A DNA stretch of 24,022 nucleotides. Source: JAXGVG01 sp040773965. GTDB lineage: Bacteria > Pseudomonadota > Alphaproteobacteria > UBA9219. The stretch's first letter is position 1. The number at the start of each line of letters is the position of its first letter. Shown piece after piece: positions 7,120 to 14,877 of this stretch. The notes beneath the pieces are model-generated. The model was not told the origin of the DNA. It saw nothing but the letters and a program-made list of their open reading frames with translations, and made no database searches. A program made the translations under genes and the position numbers. The stretch lies in assembly GCA_040773965.1 (NCBI GenBank), contig JAXGVG010000009.1, forward strand, positions 1 to 24,022, written 5' to 3'.

Positions 7120-7428
7120 ATGGTCATGAACATCGCCGACGCGCTTGCAGCCTACCGGCAGTCCGCCGGCAACGTTATTCCCGGCAAGGGCGGCGTTGCC
7201 GAAGCCGAAGGAAGCGGCTTTGCCGACACGCTGAAAGGTTTTATGGGCGAAGCCCTCGACAGCATGAAAGAAGCGGAAAAATCCGCGGCCTTGGGGACGG
7301 CGGGCAAAGCCAATCTGCAGGAAGTCATTATCGCCGTCAGCAGCGCCGAACTGATGATGCAAACGGTTGTGGCCTTGCGCGACAAGGTTATTTCGGCCTA
7401 TCAGGAAATCATCCGCATGCCGGTGTAA
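7120..7428 (+). CDS. fliE: Flagellar hook-basal body complex protein FliE
   Basis: FliE joins the MS ring to the rod and is the first rod-type protein exported. The 102-residue protein has a variable N-terminus and a conserved C-terminal half (ANLQEVIIAVSSAELMMQTV, then VALRDKVISAYQEIIRMPV) typical of FliE. TAAGGAGA, 6 bases before ATG 7120, supports this start over the ATG at 7126. In many relatives fliQ, fliR and flhB follow fliE; here the cluster stops and a convergent hpnA ends only 9 bases away. Confidence 0.96.
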   Translation: MVMNIADALAAYRQSAGNVIPGKGGVAEAEGSGFADTLKGFMGEALDSMKEAEKSAALGTAGKANLQEVIIAVSSAELMMQTVVALRDKVISAYQEIIRMPV

Positions 7429-7437
7429 GGCCCGGTT

Positions 7438-8439
7438 TCAGCAATATCCGTTCGCTTTAAACCATGCGATAGCGTCGGCAATGGCCTGTTCGGCGGAACT
7501 TGCCTTATAGTCAAGAGAGCGTTCGGCCTTGGCCGACGAGAAGAACATTTTTTTCTTCGCCATGCGCAAACCATCGACGGTTACGAAAGGCTCCTTTCCC
7601 GTGAGCAGGCCAACTCCTTCGGCGGCGTAGGCCAGAGGGAAAAGAATCGCGCGGGGAATTTTGACTTTAGGCGCGGAACGCCCCACTTGGCGCGCCACGG
7701 TGGCGAGTATTTCTCCCAAACCAAGATTTGTTCCGCCCAGAATATACCGCTCGCCGACCGCGCCGCGCTCATAAGCCAGCCAGTGGCCCATGGCGACATC
7801 GTTCACGTGGACGACGTTGAGTCCCGTGTCCACATAAGCGGGCATGCGTCCTTTGGCGGCCTCCACGATAATGCGTCCCGTGGGCGTCGGCTTAAGATCG
7901 CGCGGGCCGATGGGCGTCGAGGGATTGACGATGACGCACGGAAGACCGCGTTTTCGAACCAGCTCCTGCACGGCCTGTTCGGCCAGAAACTTGGACCGCT
8001 TATATGTGCCGATCATGTCGGCCAGCGTCACAGGCGTGTCTTCGTCCGATAGAGTGCCGTCCGAAAAGCAGCGCAGCGTAGCGACGGAACTTGTGTAAAC
8101 GATGCGCCTGACGCCCGAGGCCAGAGCGGCTTCCATCAGCGCGCGCGTGCCGTCGATGTTGATACGGTTCATGGACGCAGCGTCGGGAACCCAAAGACGG
8201 TAATCCGCCGCGACGTGAAACAGGGCGTCGCAGCCTTCAAGAGACCGGGCGTAGGAATCCGGCTTGCCAAGATCGCCCTCGACAATGTCGATATTTTTTA
8301 ATCCTTCCAGATTGCGCCGGTCGTTGTTCGGGCGCGTCAGAACGCGCAGGCGATGCCCCTTGTCCTGAAGTACGCGCGCCACGGCGGCGCCGACGAAACC
8401 GGTCGCGCCGGTGATGAAGGTAAGCGGTTCGCTCGTCAT
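7438..8439 (-). CDS. hpnA: Hopanoid-associated NAD-dependent sugar epimerase HpnA
   Basis: A 333-residue extended short-chain dehydrogenase. It has the NAD-binding TGATGFVG at residues 10-17 and the catalytic YKRSK (Tyr146, Lys150). The segments CDALFHVAADYRLW, VNPSTPIGPRD, KPTPTGRIIVEAAKG, MPAYVDTGLNVVHVNDVAMG are the recognisable HpnA pattern. HpnA homologues accompany hopanoid synthesis and modify the glycosyl side chain, though the exact reaction is not firmly established. No squalene-hopene cyclase or other hpn gene lies in the window. It is downstream of the methyltransferase by 48 bases and may share its transcript. No clear Shine-Dalgarno precedes ATG 8439; a TATAAC sequence lies about 11 bases upstream. 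Confidence 0.92.
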   Translation of the reverse strand: MTSEPLTFITGATGFVGAAVARVLQDKGHRLRVLTRPNNDRRNLEGLKNIDIVEGDLGKPDSYARSLEGCDALFHVAADYRLWVPDAASMNRINIDGTRALMEAALASGVRRIVYTSSVATLRCFSDGTLSDEDTPVTLADMIGTYKRSKFLAEQAVQELVRKRGLPCVIVNPSTPIGPRDLKPTPTGRIIVEAAKGRMPAYVDTGLNVVHVNDVAMGHWLAYERGAVGERYILGGTNLGLGEILATVARQVGRSAPKVKIPRAILFPLAYAAEGVGLLTGKEPFVTVDGLRMAKKKMFFSSAKAERSLDYKASSAEQAIADAIAWFKANGYC

Positions 8440-8487
8440 GAGGCCGTTATAGCGCCGCAGAAGAGCTCGCGCAACGCAAAGAGCGGC

Positions 8488-9741
8488 CTATTCCCGCGTT
8501 CCGTTCTCGCGATGACTTTCGATCAGGGCGTTTTCCTGCGTCCGTATTTTTTGAACGATGGCGGCGGCATTTTCGCCGCCTTTGCCGCCGCGCTGCGTGA
8601 CGAGAACGAACTCCACGTTTAACGGTTTTAGGGAAAACCGTTGGCGGCTGACCCGATAACGCTTGTACCCTTGCGTAAACGCTGTGGTGGCTCCCGTGCG
8701 GCAGGCGGCGCGCACGAGGGCTTCAAGCGGTATGTTGCCGTCGGTGCTGTAGCTCGTCAGGGTCCATTTTGACGTGAGCCTGTCCAAGAGCTCTTCGTAG
8801 GCGGAAAGCGCGTCGTTCTTGTGATTGTATTTCGAGCGCCGCTCGGTGCGCCAGTCGGTGCGTATGGCCGCTTTGTTGCGTTCGCCGATTTTACGCGGCA
8901 GTTCCGGTTTGTCCCATAGAGCGATGCTGTTGAGAACGTGATAATTCGAGCCGTAAGGGTGCTGGTTATAGGGCGGATCGATGTAAGCGATGGAAGGCCC
9001 ATTGACAGGACAGTCTTTGGCGAGACGGGTGGCTTCGAGGCGGAAGACCTCGTTTTTGCGCCCGTTGTCGTAAAAGACGGCCGGAGCAAGCGTTAAATGC
9101 GACCTGATCCGGTAAAGAGCCGTGCCGGTCTGGCCGCCCCACCCGTTATGAAAGCCCTTAAAAACGCCGGACGTATTGCTAGTGTAACACGCCTGATAGA
9201 GCAGGGGCGCAAGAAGACAAGCCGACTGTTGGGCATCGATCTCACCGTTTTCCTGCCACATACGGATCTTTTCCCTTATGGCGTCGAGCCGTTGGCCGTT
9301 CACGCGCGTATAGAACAGCCGGTCCTTTCCAATGTCGTAATGTTCGTCGTCGTCGGGACAAAGATGCTGGGTAACCCAGCCGTTAAGCGGACGAAGCCGG
9401 TTCAATTCGTCCAGGACCTGCCGGTACGATTTTCCATACTGATAAACGGGCGGCGCGTTCTGACCGATGTAGCATTTGTTGATTTGTTCGGCGTAAGGTT
9501 CCCAGTCGTTGGCGACAACCCGGAATCCTTTTTTCTTGGCGAAACGCGCCACGACGCCGCTGCCGGAAAAGAGATCGAAGAAGGTGGAAGTCAGCGGATC
9601 GAGACCCGTCGACGCTACGGCCGTGCCGATCAGATGAAGCAGTTTTCTCTTGTTCCCGATATACGGGATGAGCTGATTGAAAACAAAAGCATCCGTCTTC
9701 GATGCCGCGTGCTTTTTTGGCTCGTATAAGGGATCAAGCAT
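8488..9741 (-). CDS. Orphan D12-class adenine-specific DNA methyltransferase
   Basis: A 417-residue N6-adenine methyltransferase. The N-terminus YIGNKRKLL is the classic D12/Dam-type substrate motif. Motif I FDLFSGSG (residues 55-62) binds S-adenosylmethionine, and motif IV DPPYNQ (255-260) is the catalytic site. The motif I before IV order is that of the alpha/D12 class and unlike CcrM. The middle and C-terminal parts should hold the target recognition domain. No restriction endonuclease is nearby, so it may be an orphan regulator, a phage-derived methylase or one half of a split system. ATG 9741 has no Shine-Dalgarno. The gene is divergent from the pilus operon across 297 bases. Confidence 0.9.
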   Translation of the reverse strand: MLDPLYEPKKHAASKTDAFVFNQLIPYIGNKRKLLHLIGTAVASTGLDPLTSTFFDLFSGSGVVARFAKKKGFRVVANDWEPYAEQINKCYIGQNAPPVYQYGKSYRQVLDELNRLRPLNGWVTQHLCPDDDEHYDIGKDRLFYTRVNGQRLDAIREKIRMWQENGEIDAQQSACLLAPLLYQACYTSNTSGVFKGFHNGWGGQTGTALYRIRSHLTLAPAVFYDNGRKNEVFRLEATRLAKDCPVNGPSIAYIDPPYNQHPYGSNYHVLNSIALWDKPELPRKIGERNKAAIRTDWRTERRSKYNHKNDALSAYEELLDRLTSKWTLTSYSTDGNIPLEALVRAACRTGATTAFTQGYKRYRVSRQRFSLKPLNVEFVLVTQRGGKGGENAAAIVQKIRTQENALIESHRENGTRE

Positions 9742-10038
9742 GGGAACAGAGGGAAAGACCGGGGAAGAGGTCTTCTATATAGGCAAAAGATCGCGGAAAA
9801 TCCATGGGTTGGCTGTCCGGCAGGCGCCTTAATTTCGGTTAACGAAATATCAACCCAACTCATTCTTAACTCGTTAAAGCAGGGATCAGGTGCCGGAAAC
9901 TCAAAAGCCGGAAAATCGTTTTTTGGCAGAGGCATAGAGCATCTGCAGGGGCACAAAAAATCGGTCGGCATCTTATCGTCTGTTCAGAATTTCAGCTTCC
10001 GCATCGGCGGCGGCGCGTTTTTTGCTGTGGGGGATAAA
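9742..10038. promoter_or_regulatory. Divergent region between methyltransferase and pilus operon
   Basis: This intergenic stretch must carry the start of the type IVb pilus operon. It has four TTAA boxes: 9829-9832 and 9839-9842 (N6 apart), and 9866-9869 and 9874-9877 (N4, in the palindrome TTAACTCGTTAA). None has the exact N7 spacing of a CtrA site. No gene is supported here; a 15-codon frame from the GTG at about 9889 is too short and unsupported. Confidence 0.4.
9772..9777 (-). promoter_or_regulatory. Possible -10 element for the methyltransferase gene
   Basis: On the minus strand CCTATATAGAAG gives a TATATA hexamer about 30 bases before the ATG. No convincing -35 is visible at 16-18 bases. 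Weak support. Confidence 0.2.
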
Positions 10039-11808
10039 GTGGGGTTGTGGCGTTACGGCGGAAGCATAGCAGCGCTAACACTGGTCCTGCTATCGGGCGG
10101 ATGTTCGGACATACCCGTGCCTCTGGCCAAACCGACGACGGGCCGCGCGCCTATGGTTGCGGAAGTGCCTGAAGCCGACGAAACGGTTCGCGGGGCCGAA
10201 GATCCGCCTATCGTAAACCTGAATCTGAAATCGCGCCTTCGCGAGCGACGCCTTACGCGCACCGAAGACTTGCCGGGCAATATTGTCGTGCCCTCGACCA
10301 ATCTTAACGCCGTGCCCGTGACGACGGCGCTGCAAGCTGTATTGGCCGGGACGGATGTATCTCTGTCCTGGAATACCGGCGCTTTCGACGACAAGCTCGT
10401 TTCGGTTATTAACCTGAGCGGTCCTTTGCCGCGCGTGGTGGATAAAATTTGCAACTCCGCGAAAGTGTTCTGTTCCTACCGCCACGGGTTGCTTGAGCTG
10501 AAGGAAAAAGAAACGTTCGTCATCGAACTGCCGGCGGTGCCGTCCAAATCGGCAGGAACGGGCGCGGCGTCAAACTCGATGGCCGACGCGATCAGCGAAC
10601 TCGCCGGCGAAAAGGTCAAGATCGATCAGCAGGGGGGCAACCTGATTTATACGACGGATGTCGACGGTCAGGAAAGCATTCGCGAATACCTCGACCAGTT
10701 GCGCAACGGCCGTCCGCTGATCGTCATGCAGCTTTACATCTGGGAGGTCAATCTCGACAAGGAAAACGGGGCGGGCATAAACTGGAACAACTTCAAGTTC
10801 GACGCGCTTGGCGGCGCCTTGCAAAACGCCGTGCTCACGGGCAGCACGGCGTTTACCAGCATTTCGTCGCCGGGCGTAAGTCTGGGCGCGAAATTCAGCG
10901 GCCACGTGGACGCCGAGACGGTCATCAAATTCCTTGCAACGCAAGGACAGGTCCAGACGATAAGCAGCCCGCAACTTACGTTTGTTTCCGGATCGAACGC
11001 CGAGTTTCGCGTTGGCGGAAAGCAAAAATATATCTCGGAAATTGGCCAGTTGACGTCGAGCAACGTGTCGGGATCGACGAACACCAACACAAGCGTCGGC
11101 AACAACACCATTTCCACCGACACGATCGAAACGGGACTGACGATCGAAATTGGGGGATCGTTCGAAAGCGGCGTGATTTCGGCCATCCTCGAACTCACGA
11201 CCCAGGATCTGATCAGTTTGAATCCGACGTCGACGACTGCGACCTCCAGCACCAATTCCATGATTATCGACTTGCCGGAAACGTCGGAGCGCAAGGTGTC
11301 GACGACGCTTCGGGTTCGGCCCGGCGACAATCTGGTTCTTGCGGGTCTTGTTTCGTCGCGCGACACGAATACGCGCGACGGCATTCCGACGCCTTTCGGG
11401 GTTAGCCTCCCGACGTCAACCAGCGACGCGCTCGAAAACAACGAGCTTGTCATTCTGGTCAAGCCTTCCGTCGTTCTGTTCACGGATGCGCCTGAAGAAG
11501 AAAAGCCGAAAGAGAAAGAGCCGGAACGGCCTATGCCGCCTCTTGACGCCGTCGTGATCGATAAAGACGGCGCGAAAGTATTGAAGCTTCCCGATGCGGA
11601 GGCCCAGCCCATCACTCCGTACTACACGGCGCCGGCGGCTATGGCGCAGCCCTATCAGGGGTTTACATCGCCATATGCGGCGGGGCCTTTCTCTTCCGGC
11701 GAGGAGAGTGCGCCCGTGGATAAAAATCTGATGCAAAGGGGTTTTAGCAGCGCTTTTGAAGATGTGGGCGCATTCGGGGCCGATTCAATGGCGGGAGACA
11801 AGCCGTGA
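10039..11808 (+). CDS. PilN-like type IVb pilus secretin (outer-membrane lipoprotein)
   Basis: Forms the outer-membrane ring through which the pilus leaves the cell. The N-terminus is a lipoprotein signal (SIAALTLVLLSGGC, modified Cys at residue 22 from GTG 10039). An N-terminal domain (VPVTTALQAVLAG, then LSWNTG) precedes the secretin core at about residues 295-480, with TISSPQLTFVSGSNAEFRVGG and RKVSTTLRVRPGDNLVLAGLVSSRD. The usual VPLLGDIP block reads DGIPTPFGVSLP, followed by NNELVILVKPSVV. A proline- and Tyr-rich tail of about 100 residues follows. Overall it matches the PilN family of IncI R64 thin pili and related BfpB/TcpC proteins. GTG 10039 has a GGGGG site 5 bases upstream; GTG 10027 is the longer option. 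Its stop overlaps the next start (GTGA). Confidence 0.9.
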   Translation: MGLWRYGGSIAALTLVLLSGGCSDIPVPLAKPTTGRAPMVAEVPEADETVRGAEDPPIVNLNLKSRLRERRLTRTEDLPGNIVVPSTNLNAVPVTTALQAVLAGTDVSLSWNTGAFDDKLVSVINLSGPLPRVVDKICNSAKVFCSYRHGLLELKEKETFVIELPAVPSKSAGTGAASNSMADAISELAGEKVKIDQQGGNLIYTTDVDGQESIREYLDQLRNGRPLIVMQLYIWEVNLDKENGAGINWNNFKFDALGGALQNAVLTGSTAFTSISSPGVSLGAKFSGHVDAETVIKFLATQGQVQTISSPQLTFVSGSNAEFRVGGKQKYISEIGQLTSSNVSGSTNTNTSVGNNTISTDTIETGLTIEIGGSFESGVISAILELTTQDLISLNPTSTTATSSTNSMIIDLPETSERKVSTTLRVRPGDNLVLAGLVSSRDTNTRDGIPTPFGVSLPTSTSDALENNELVILVKPSVVLFTDAPEEEKPKEKEPERPMPPLDAVVIDKDGAKVLKLPDAEAQPITPYYTAPAAMAQPYQGFTSPYAAGPFSSGEESAPVDKNLMQRGFSSAFEDVGAFGADSMAGDKP

Positions 11809-13115
11809 AGGAATTTTTCAATAAACGCTTGTTATGGTTTGCCGCAATTGTCCTGTCCGCTTTCATGAGCTTTCCGGAAGCGCCGATGGCCGCGCGCGAA
11901 GCGGCTTTTGTGAATCCGAACGCGGGCGGCAAATCCAGCGTGGGCAGCGATGCGATTGTCGTGGAGCCAAGGGGCGATATCGATACCGGCGAATCCATCG
12001 TTGGCGTAGCGCGCCGCCTGACCTTGTACTTCTCGAACCAGTCCGGCATGCCTGTCGAAATTGAGAGCCTCAGCGTCAATAACGACGGAAACGTCGAAAA
12101 CAATGTTGTCAGCGACGACTGTTCCAGGGAAAAGGCCCTTGCTGCGGCAAGCCGTTGCGCCGTCGTGATCGACATAACGCCTTCGACGGCCGGCTCGTGG
12201 ACGGCCGAAGTCATGCTGACTCACAAGGGAACGGGGCGGATCGCGCGCGCGAAGCTGTCGGGAAGATCGAAAAGCCAATCGTCCGTCGATAAGAGAGAGA
12301 CCGGTTTTTCGTTGAGCACGAAAGATACAAAGCCTATCGATTTTGGAACGATCGAGCCGGGCATTGGACGTGTCGTGCGAACGGCGCTGATGATCAACGA
12401 CAGCCCCGAGGATATCGTCCTTTTGTCGATCGACGTCATCGCGGCGGAAAACGGGCTTGAACGTTTGGATCAGGGTTGCGTCCTCGATATGGAGCTCAAG
12501 CCCGGCGAGTCGTGCCCGGTAACGCTGGTTTGGAAACCGGAGACGCGAGGGCTCGTTTCGACGGATCTCATCATTCGTCACAGCGGCAAGCTCGGTTTCG
12601 CGGTTATTCCGTTGCGCGGCGTCGCCAAGGAAGATCCGAAAGCGGCGAAGGATGTCGCGTCTTCACGCGACGTTAAAGGAAAAGGCGGTTCTGCCAGCGT
12701 GCCGCCGCCTGCCTTGACGACGGCGGAAGAACTCGAAAAAGCGGTCGGCGGCGCCATTCCGCCCGTCTCTTCGGACGCCGTATCGACGGCCTCTTCCCCA
12801 GGCTCGGGGGCGAGAAGCGCGCGCTTTCGTTTGATCGGCACGGTCGGCAATCGTGCGGTGCTGCTCAAGCCCGACGGCGAAACGGTTGTGGCCGAGATCG
12901 GCGAAGAAGTTACGTCTTCGGAAGGATCGGTTGCCAAGGTTACAAAAGTAATGGCGAAAAGCGTCGAGGCGTATATCGACGGGACCAAAACCAGCCTGAC
13001 TCTCGAAACGGCCTCCGAATTGACAAGCAAAGCGGCGAAAAGCGGCTTCAGGTCCGGTTCAAAACGGCAAAGTTCGTCACGAGATTCCCTCCTCACGGGT
13101 GGTGCGGGCAAGTAA
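11805..13115 (+). CDS. Periplasmic Ig-like protein with C-terminal PilP/GspC-like domain
   Basis: A 436-residue exported protein, second in the pilus operon. A signal peptide (residues 1-29, RLLWFAAIVLSAFMS) is followed by two beta-sandwich repeats of the kind seen in choice-of-anchor D or ASH domains (about 45-155 and 165-275). Each carries a Cys pair (DDCSREK..SRC and QGCVLDMELKPGESC) and a VxLTW- or VDITPS-type strand. A Ser/Pro/Ala linker leads to a C-terminal module at about 340-400 (FRLIGTVGNRAVLL, VVAEIGEEV, VAKVTKVMAKSVEAYIDG), which has the PilP/GspC pattern that docks secretins to the inner-membrane platform. GTG 11805 overlaps the secretin stop and its own stop overlaps the ATPase start. 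The function as a secretin partner is inferred from domain and context. Confidence 0.75.
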   Translation: MKEFFNKRLLWFAAIVLSAFMSFPEAPMAAREAAFVNPNAGGKSSVGSDAIVVEPRGDIDTGESIVGVARRLTLYFSNQSGMPVEIESLSVNNDGNVENNVVSDDCSREKALAAASRCAVVIDITPSTAGSWTAEVMLTHKGTGRIARAKLSGRSKSQSSVDKRETGFSLSTKDTKPIDFGTIEPGIGRVVRTALMINDSPEDIVLLSIDVIAAENGLERLDQGCVLDMELKPGESCPVTLVWKPETRGLVSTDLIIRHSGKLGFAVIPLRGVAKEDPKAAKDVASSRDVKGKGGSASVPPPALTTAEELEKAVGGAIPPVSSDAVSTASSPGSGARSARFRLIGTVGNRAVLLKPDGETVVAEIGEEVTSSEGSVAKVTKVMAKSVEAYIDGTKTSLTLETASELTSKAAKSGFRSGSKRQSSSRDSLLTGGAGK

Positions 13116-14869
13116 TGAACGAGACCATTCGTCCCAACGAAACGGCAACGATAGACGAGGCGATTCAGGTGCCGCAGCGGCACTATGAGCTTGCGCTGGC
13201 GGAACAGGCGATGCGCCGTTCATCGGGACGTTATTTGACGATCGAGGAGATTTTAAGGCGCAACGGCTTCATGACGGATCTGGCCTCCGCCTCGCGCGCC
13301 AAGGCGCGCGGAGGTTCCCGCGAAGATCTGACGATGCAGGCGCTGCGTCTTTACGTGTCGGTGGCCAACCAAACGGCTATGGGCGTCTGCTTGCTGGAGT
13401 TGCGCGACGGCGTTTTGCGCATTGCCGTCGGCGACAGGGTCGACGACGCCGACTTGCTGCGCATCACAAACGCGTTGCATCGCGCCAATCGCGACGTCCT
13501 GAAAATCGAAATCGAGCCGTGGGACCGCGCAGAGCTGGCGCGGCTGATGCGCGAACAGAGCGAGGTTGCCGGCGAACGCCTGTTGCGCGTTTTCGCCACG
13601 TTGTCGAGAGATTCGGACGATGCCACGCTCATTGAGCAATCGGTCAACGACATTCTGGCCGAAGCGCTGCAAACGCGCGCGTCCGATATTCATTTGTCCC
13701 TGCAGGAAGACGACGCGCGTTGCTGGATCCGGTACCGCATCGACGGCGATCTTGTCTACAAGCATCTCATTCCGCATCGCGTGATGGCGCCGATCGTAAC
13801 GCGAATCAAGACGGACTCGAAAATGGACGCGGCGGACCGCCAGCATCCCCAGGACGGCCGTCTTGCCTATGAATGGCAGGGCCGCATGATCGACGTTCGT
13901 GTCGCGGCCTTGCCGGTGGCGCCGTCGGGCGAGAAACTGACCCTCCGCCTTCTCGACCGCGAAAACCTGCGCAGTTTCGACGAGCTTTTCACGCATTCGC
14001 CGTCGGTTGCCGAAAGGCTTCGTAAGGCGGTTCACGGCTATACGAAGGACGGCGGACTGATCGTGGTGAGCGGTCCGACCGGCTCCGGTAAATCGACGAC
14101 GCTATACGGCATCATTCAGGAAATCGACAGGTCTTCTCGCGCGGTGTATTCGGTTGAGGCGCCCGTTGAATACGACATGCCGCTCGTCGATCAAACGTCG
14201 GTAACCGACAATTCGGCCAACACCATCGCCGACATTATACGGGCGCTCATGCGCCACGATCCGGACGTGATTATCGTCGGCGAAATGCGCGACGGCGACA
14301 CGGTTGAAGCGGCTTTGCGCGCGACCGAATCCGGCCACTTGGTCATTACGACCGTCCACGCCGTTGACGCGTTGCACACGCTGGACCGCATCGACGGCTT
14401 TCTCACGTCGGCCTACCGGACCAGTGGTTTGTACATTTTAGGTCACGCGCTGATCGGCAGCTTGTCACAGCGTCTCGTTAAAACGGTATGCCCGGCGTGC
14501 CATAAAACGAAACCGGCCATCGAGATTTTCGAAGACGAAGGGCGTTGCGCCGATATAGGCGTGGCGCCGGATGAAAAACTGGCCGTGGCCCAAAAAGGCG
14601 GTTGCGATTTGTGCAATTTCAGCGGTTTTCTGGGCCGGACTCTGGTTCTGGAGGCGATCTTCCCGCCGGAAGACCAGGCCAGCCGCCGCGCGATCACGGA
14701 AATGATGGTGTCGAACGTGACATCGTCCGTTGTGGAAGTCCCCGGCACTCTGTTCCTTCCCCGGCGTGAGTCGATCCGCGATCTTATCCGCCGCAACGCC
14801 ATCGATGCCAACATGGGAGCGGCCCTGATGGTTGAAGAAGCCGCGTCCCGTCAGGGACGGGGCCGGTAG
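13115..14869 (+). CDS. GspE/PilB-type pilus assembly ATPase (R64 PilQ-like)
   Basis: Cytoplasmic hexameric ATPase that powers pilin polymerisation, 584 residues. An N-terminal MshEN-like region (YLTIEEILRRNGFM, then VSVANQTAMGVCL) precedes the N2 domain (LQTRASDIHLSLQEDDARCW). Walker A GPTGSGKS is near residues 320-327, the Asp box near 345 (VEAPVEYD), Walker B (DVIIVGEMRDGDT) near 385 and the His box HLVITTVHAVD after it. Two Cys pairs, CPAC near 459 and CDLC near 497, form the zinc site found in assembly ATPases rather than PilT-type retraction ATPases. ATG 13115 overlaps the preceding stop (TAATG). The next gene follows after 8 bases. Confidence 0.93.
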   Translation: MNETIRPNETATIDEAIQVPQRHYELALAEQAMRRSSGRYLTIEEILRRNGFMTDLASASRAKARGGSREDLTMQALRLYVSVANQTAMGVCLLELRDGVLRIAVGDRVDDADLLRITNALHRANRDVLKIEIEPWDRAELARLMREQSEVAGERLLRVFATLSRDSDDATLIEQSVNDILAEALQTRASDIHLSLQEDDARCWIRYRIDGDLVYKHLIPHRVMAPIVTRIKTDSKMDAADRQHPQDGRLAYEWQGRMIDVRVAALPVAPSGEKLTLRLLDRENLRSFDELFTHSPSVAERLRKAVHGYTKDGGLIVVSGPTGSGKSTTLYGIIQEIDRSSRAVYSVEAPVEYDMPLVDQTSVTDNSANTIADIIRALMRHDPDVIIVGEMRDGDTVEAALRATESGHLVITTVHAVDALHTLDRIDGFLTSAYRTSGLYILGHALIGSLSQRLVKTVCPACHKTKPAIEIFEDEGRCADIGVAPDEKLAVAQKGGCDLCNFSGFLGRTLVLEAIFPPEDQASRRAITEMMVSNVTSSVVEVPGTLFLPRRESIRDLIRRNAIDANMGAALMVEEAASRQGRGR

Positions 14870-14877
14870 GAGGGGCG

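Noticed and set aside
8488..9741. CcrM cell-cycle methyltransferase
   Set aside because: In CcrM (beta class) the DPPY motif comes before the SAM-binding motif. Here FSGSG (58-62) precedes DPPY (255-258), as in D12-class enzymes.
10734..11615. 293-codon minus-strand frame opposite the secretin
   Set aside because: The secretin core reads correctly on the plus strand. The shadow has no ribosome site or known domain.
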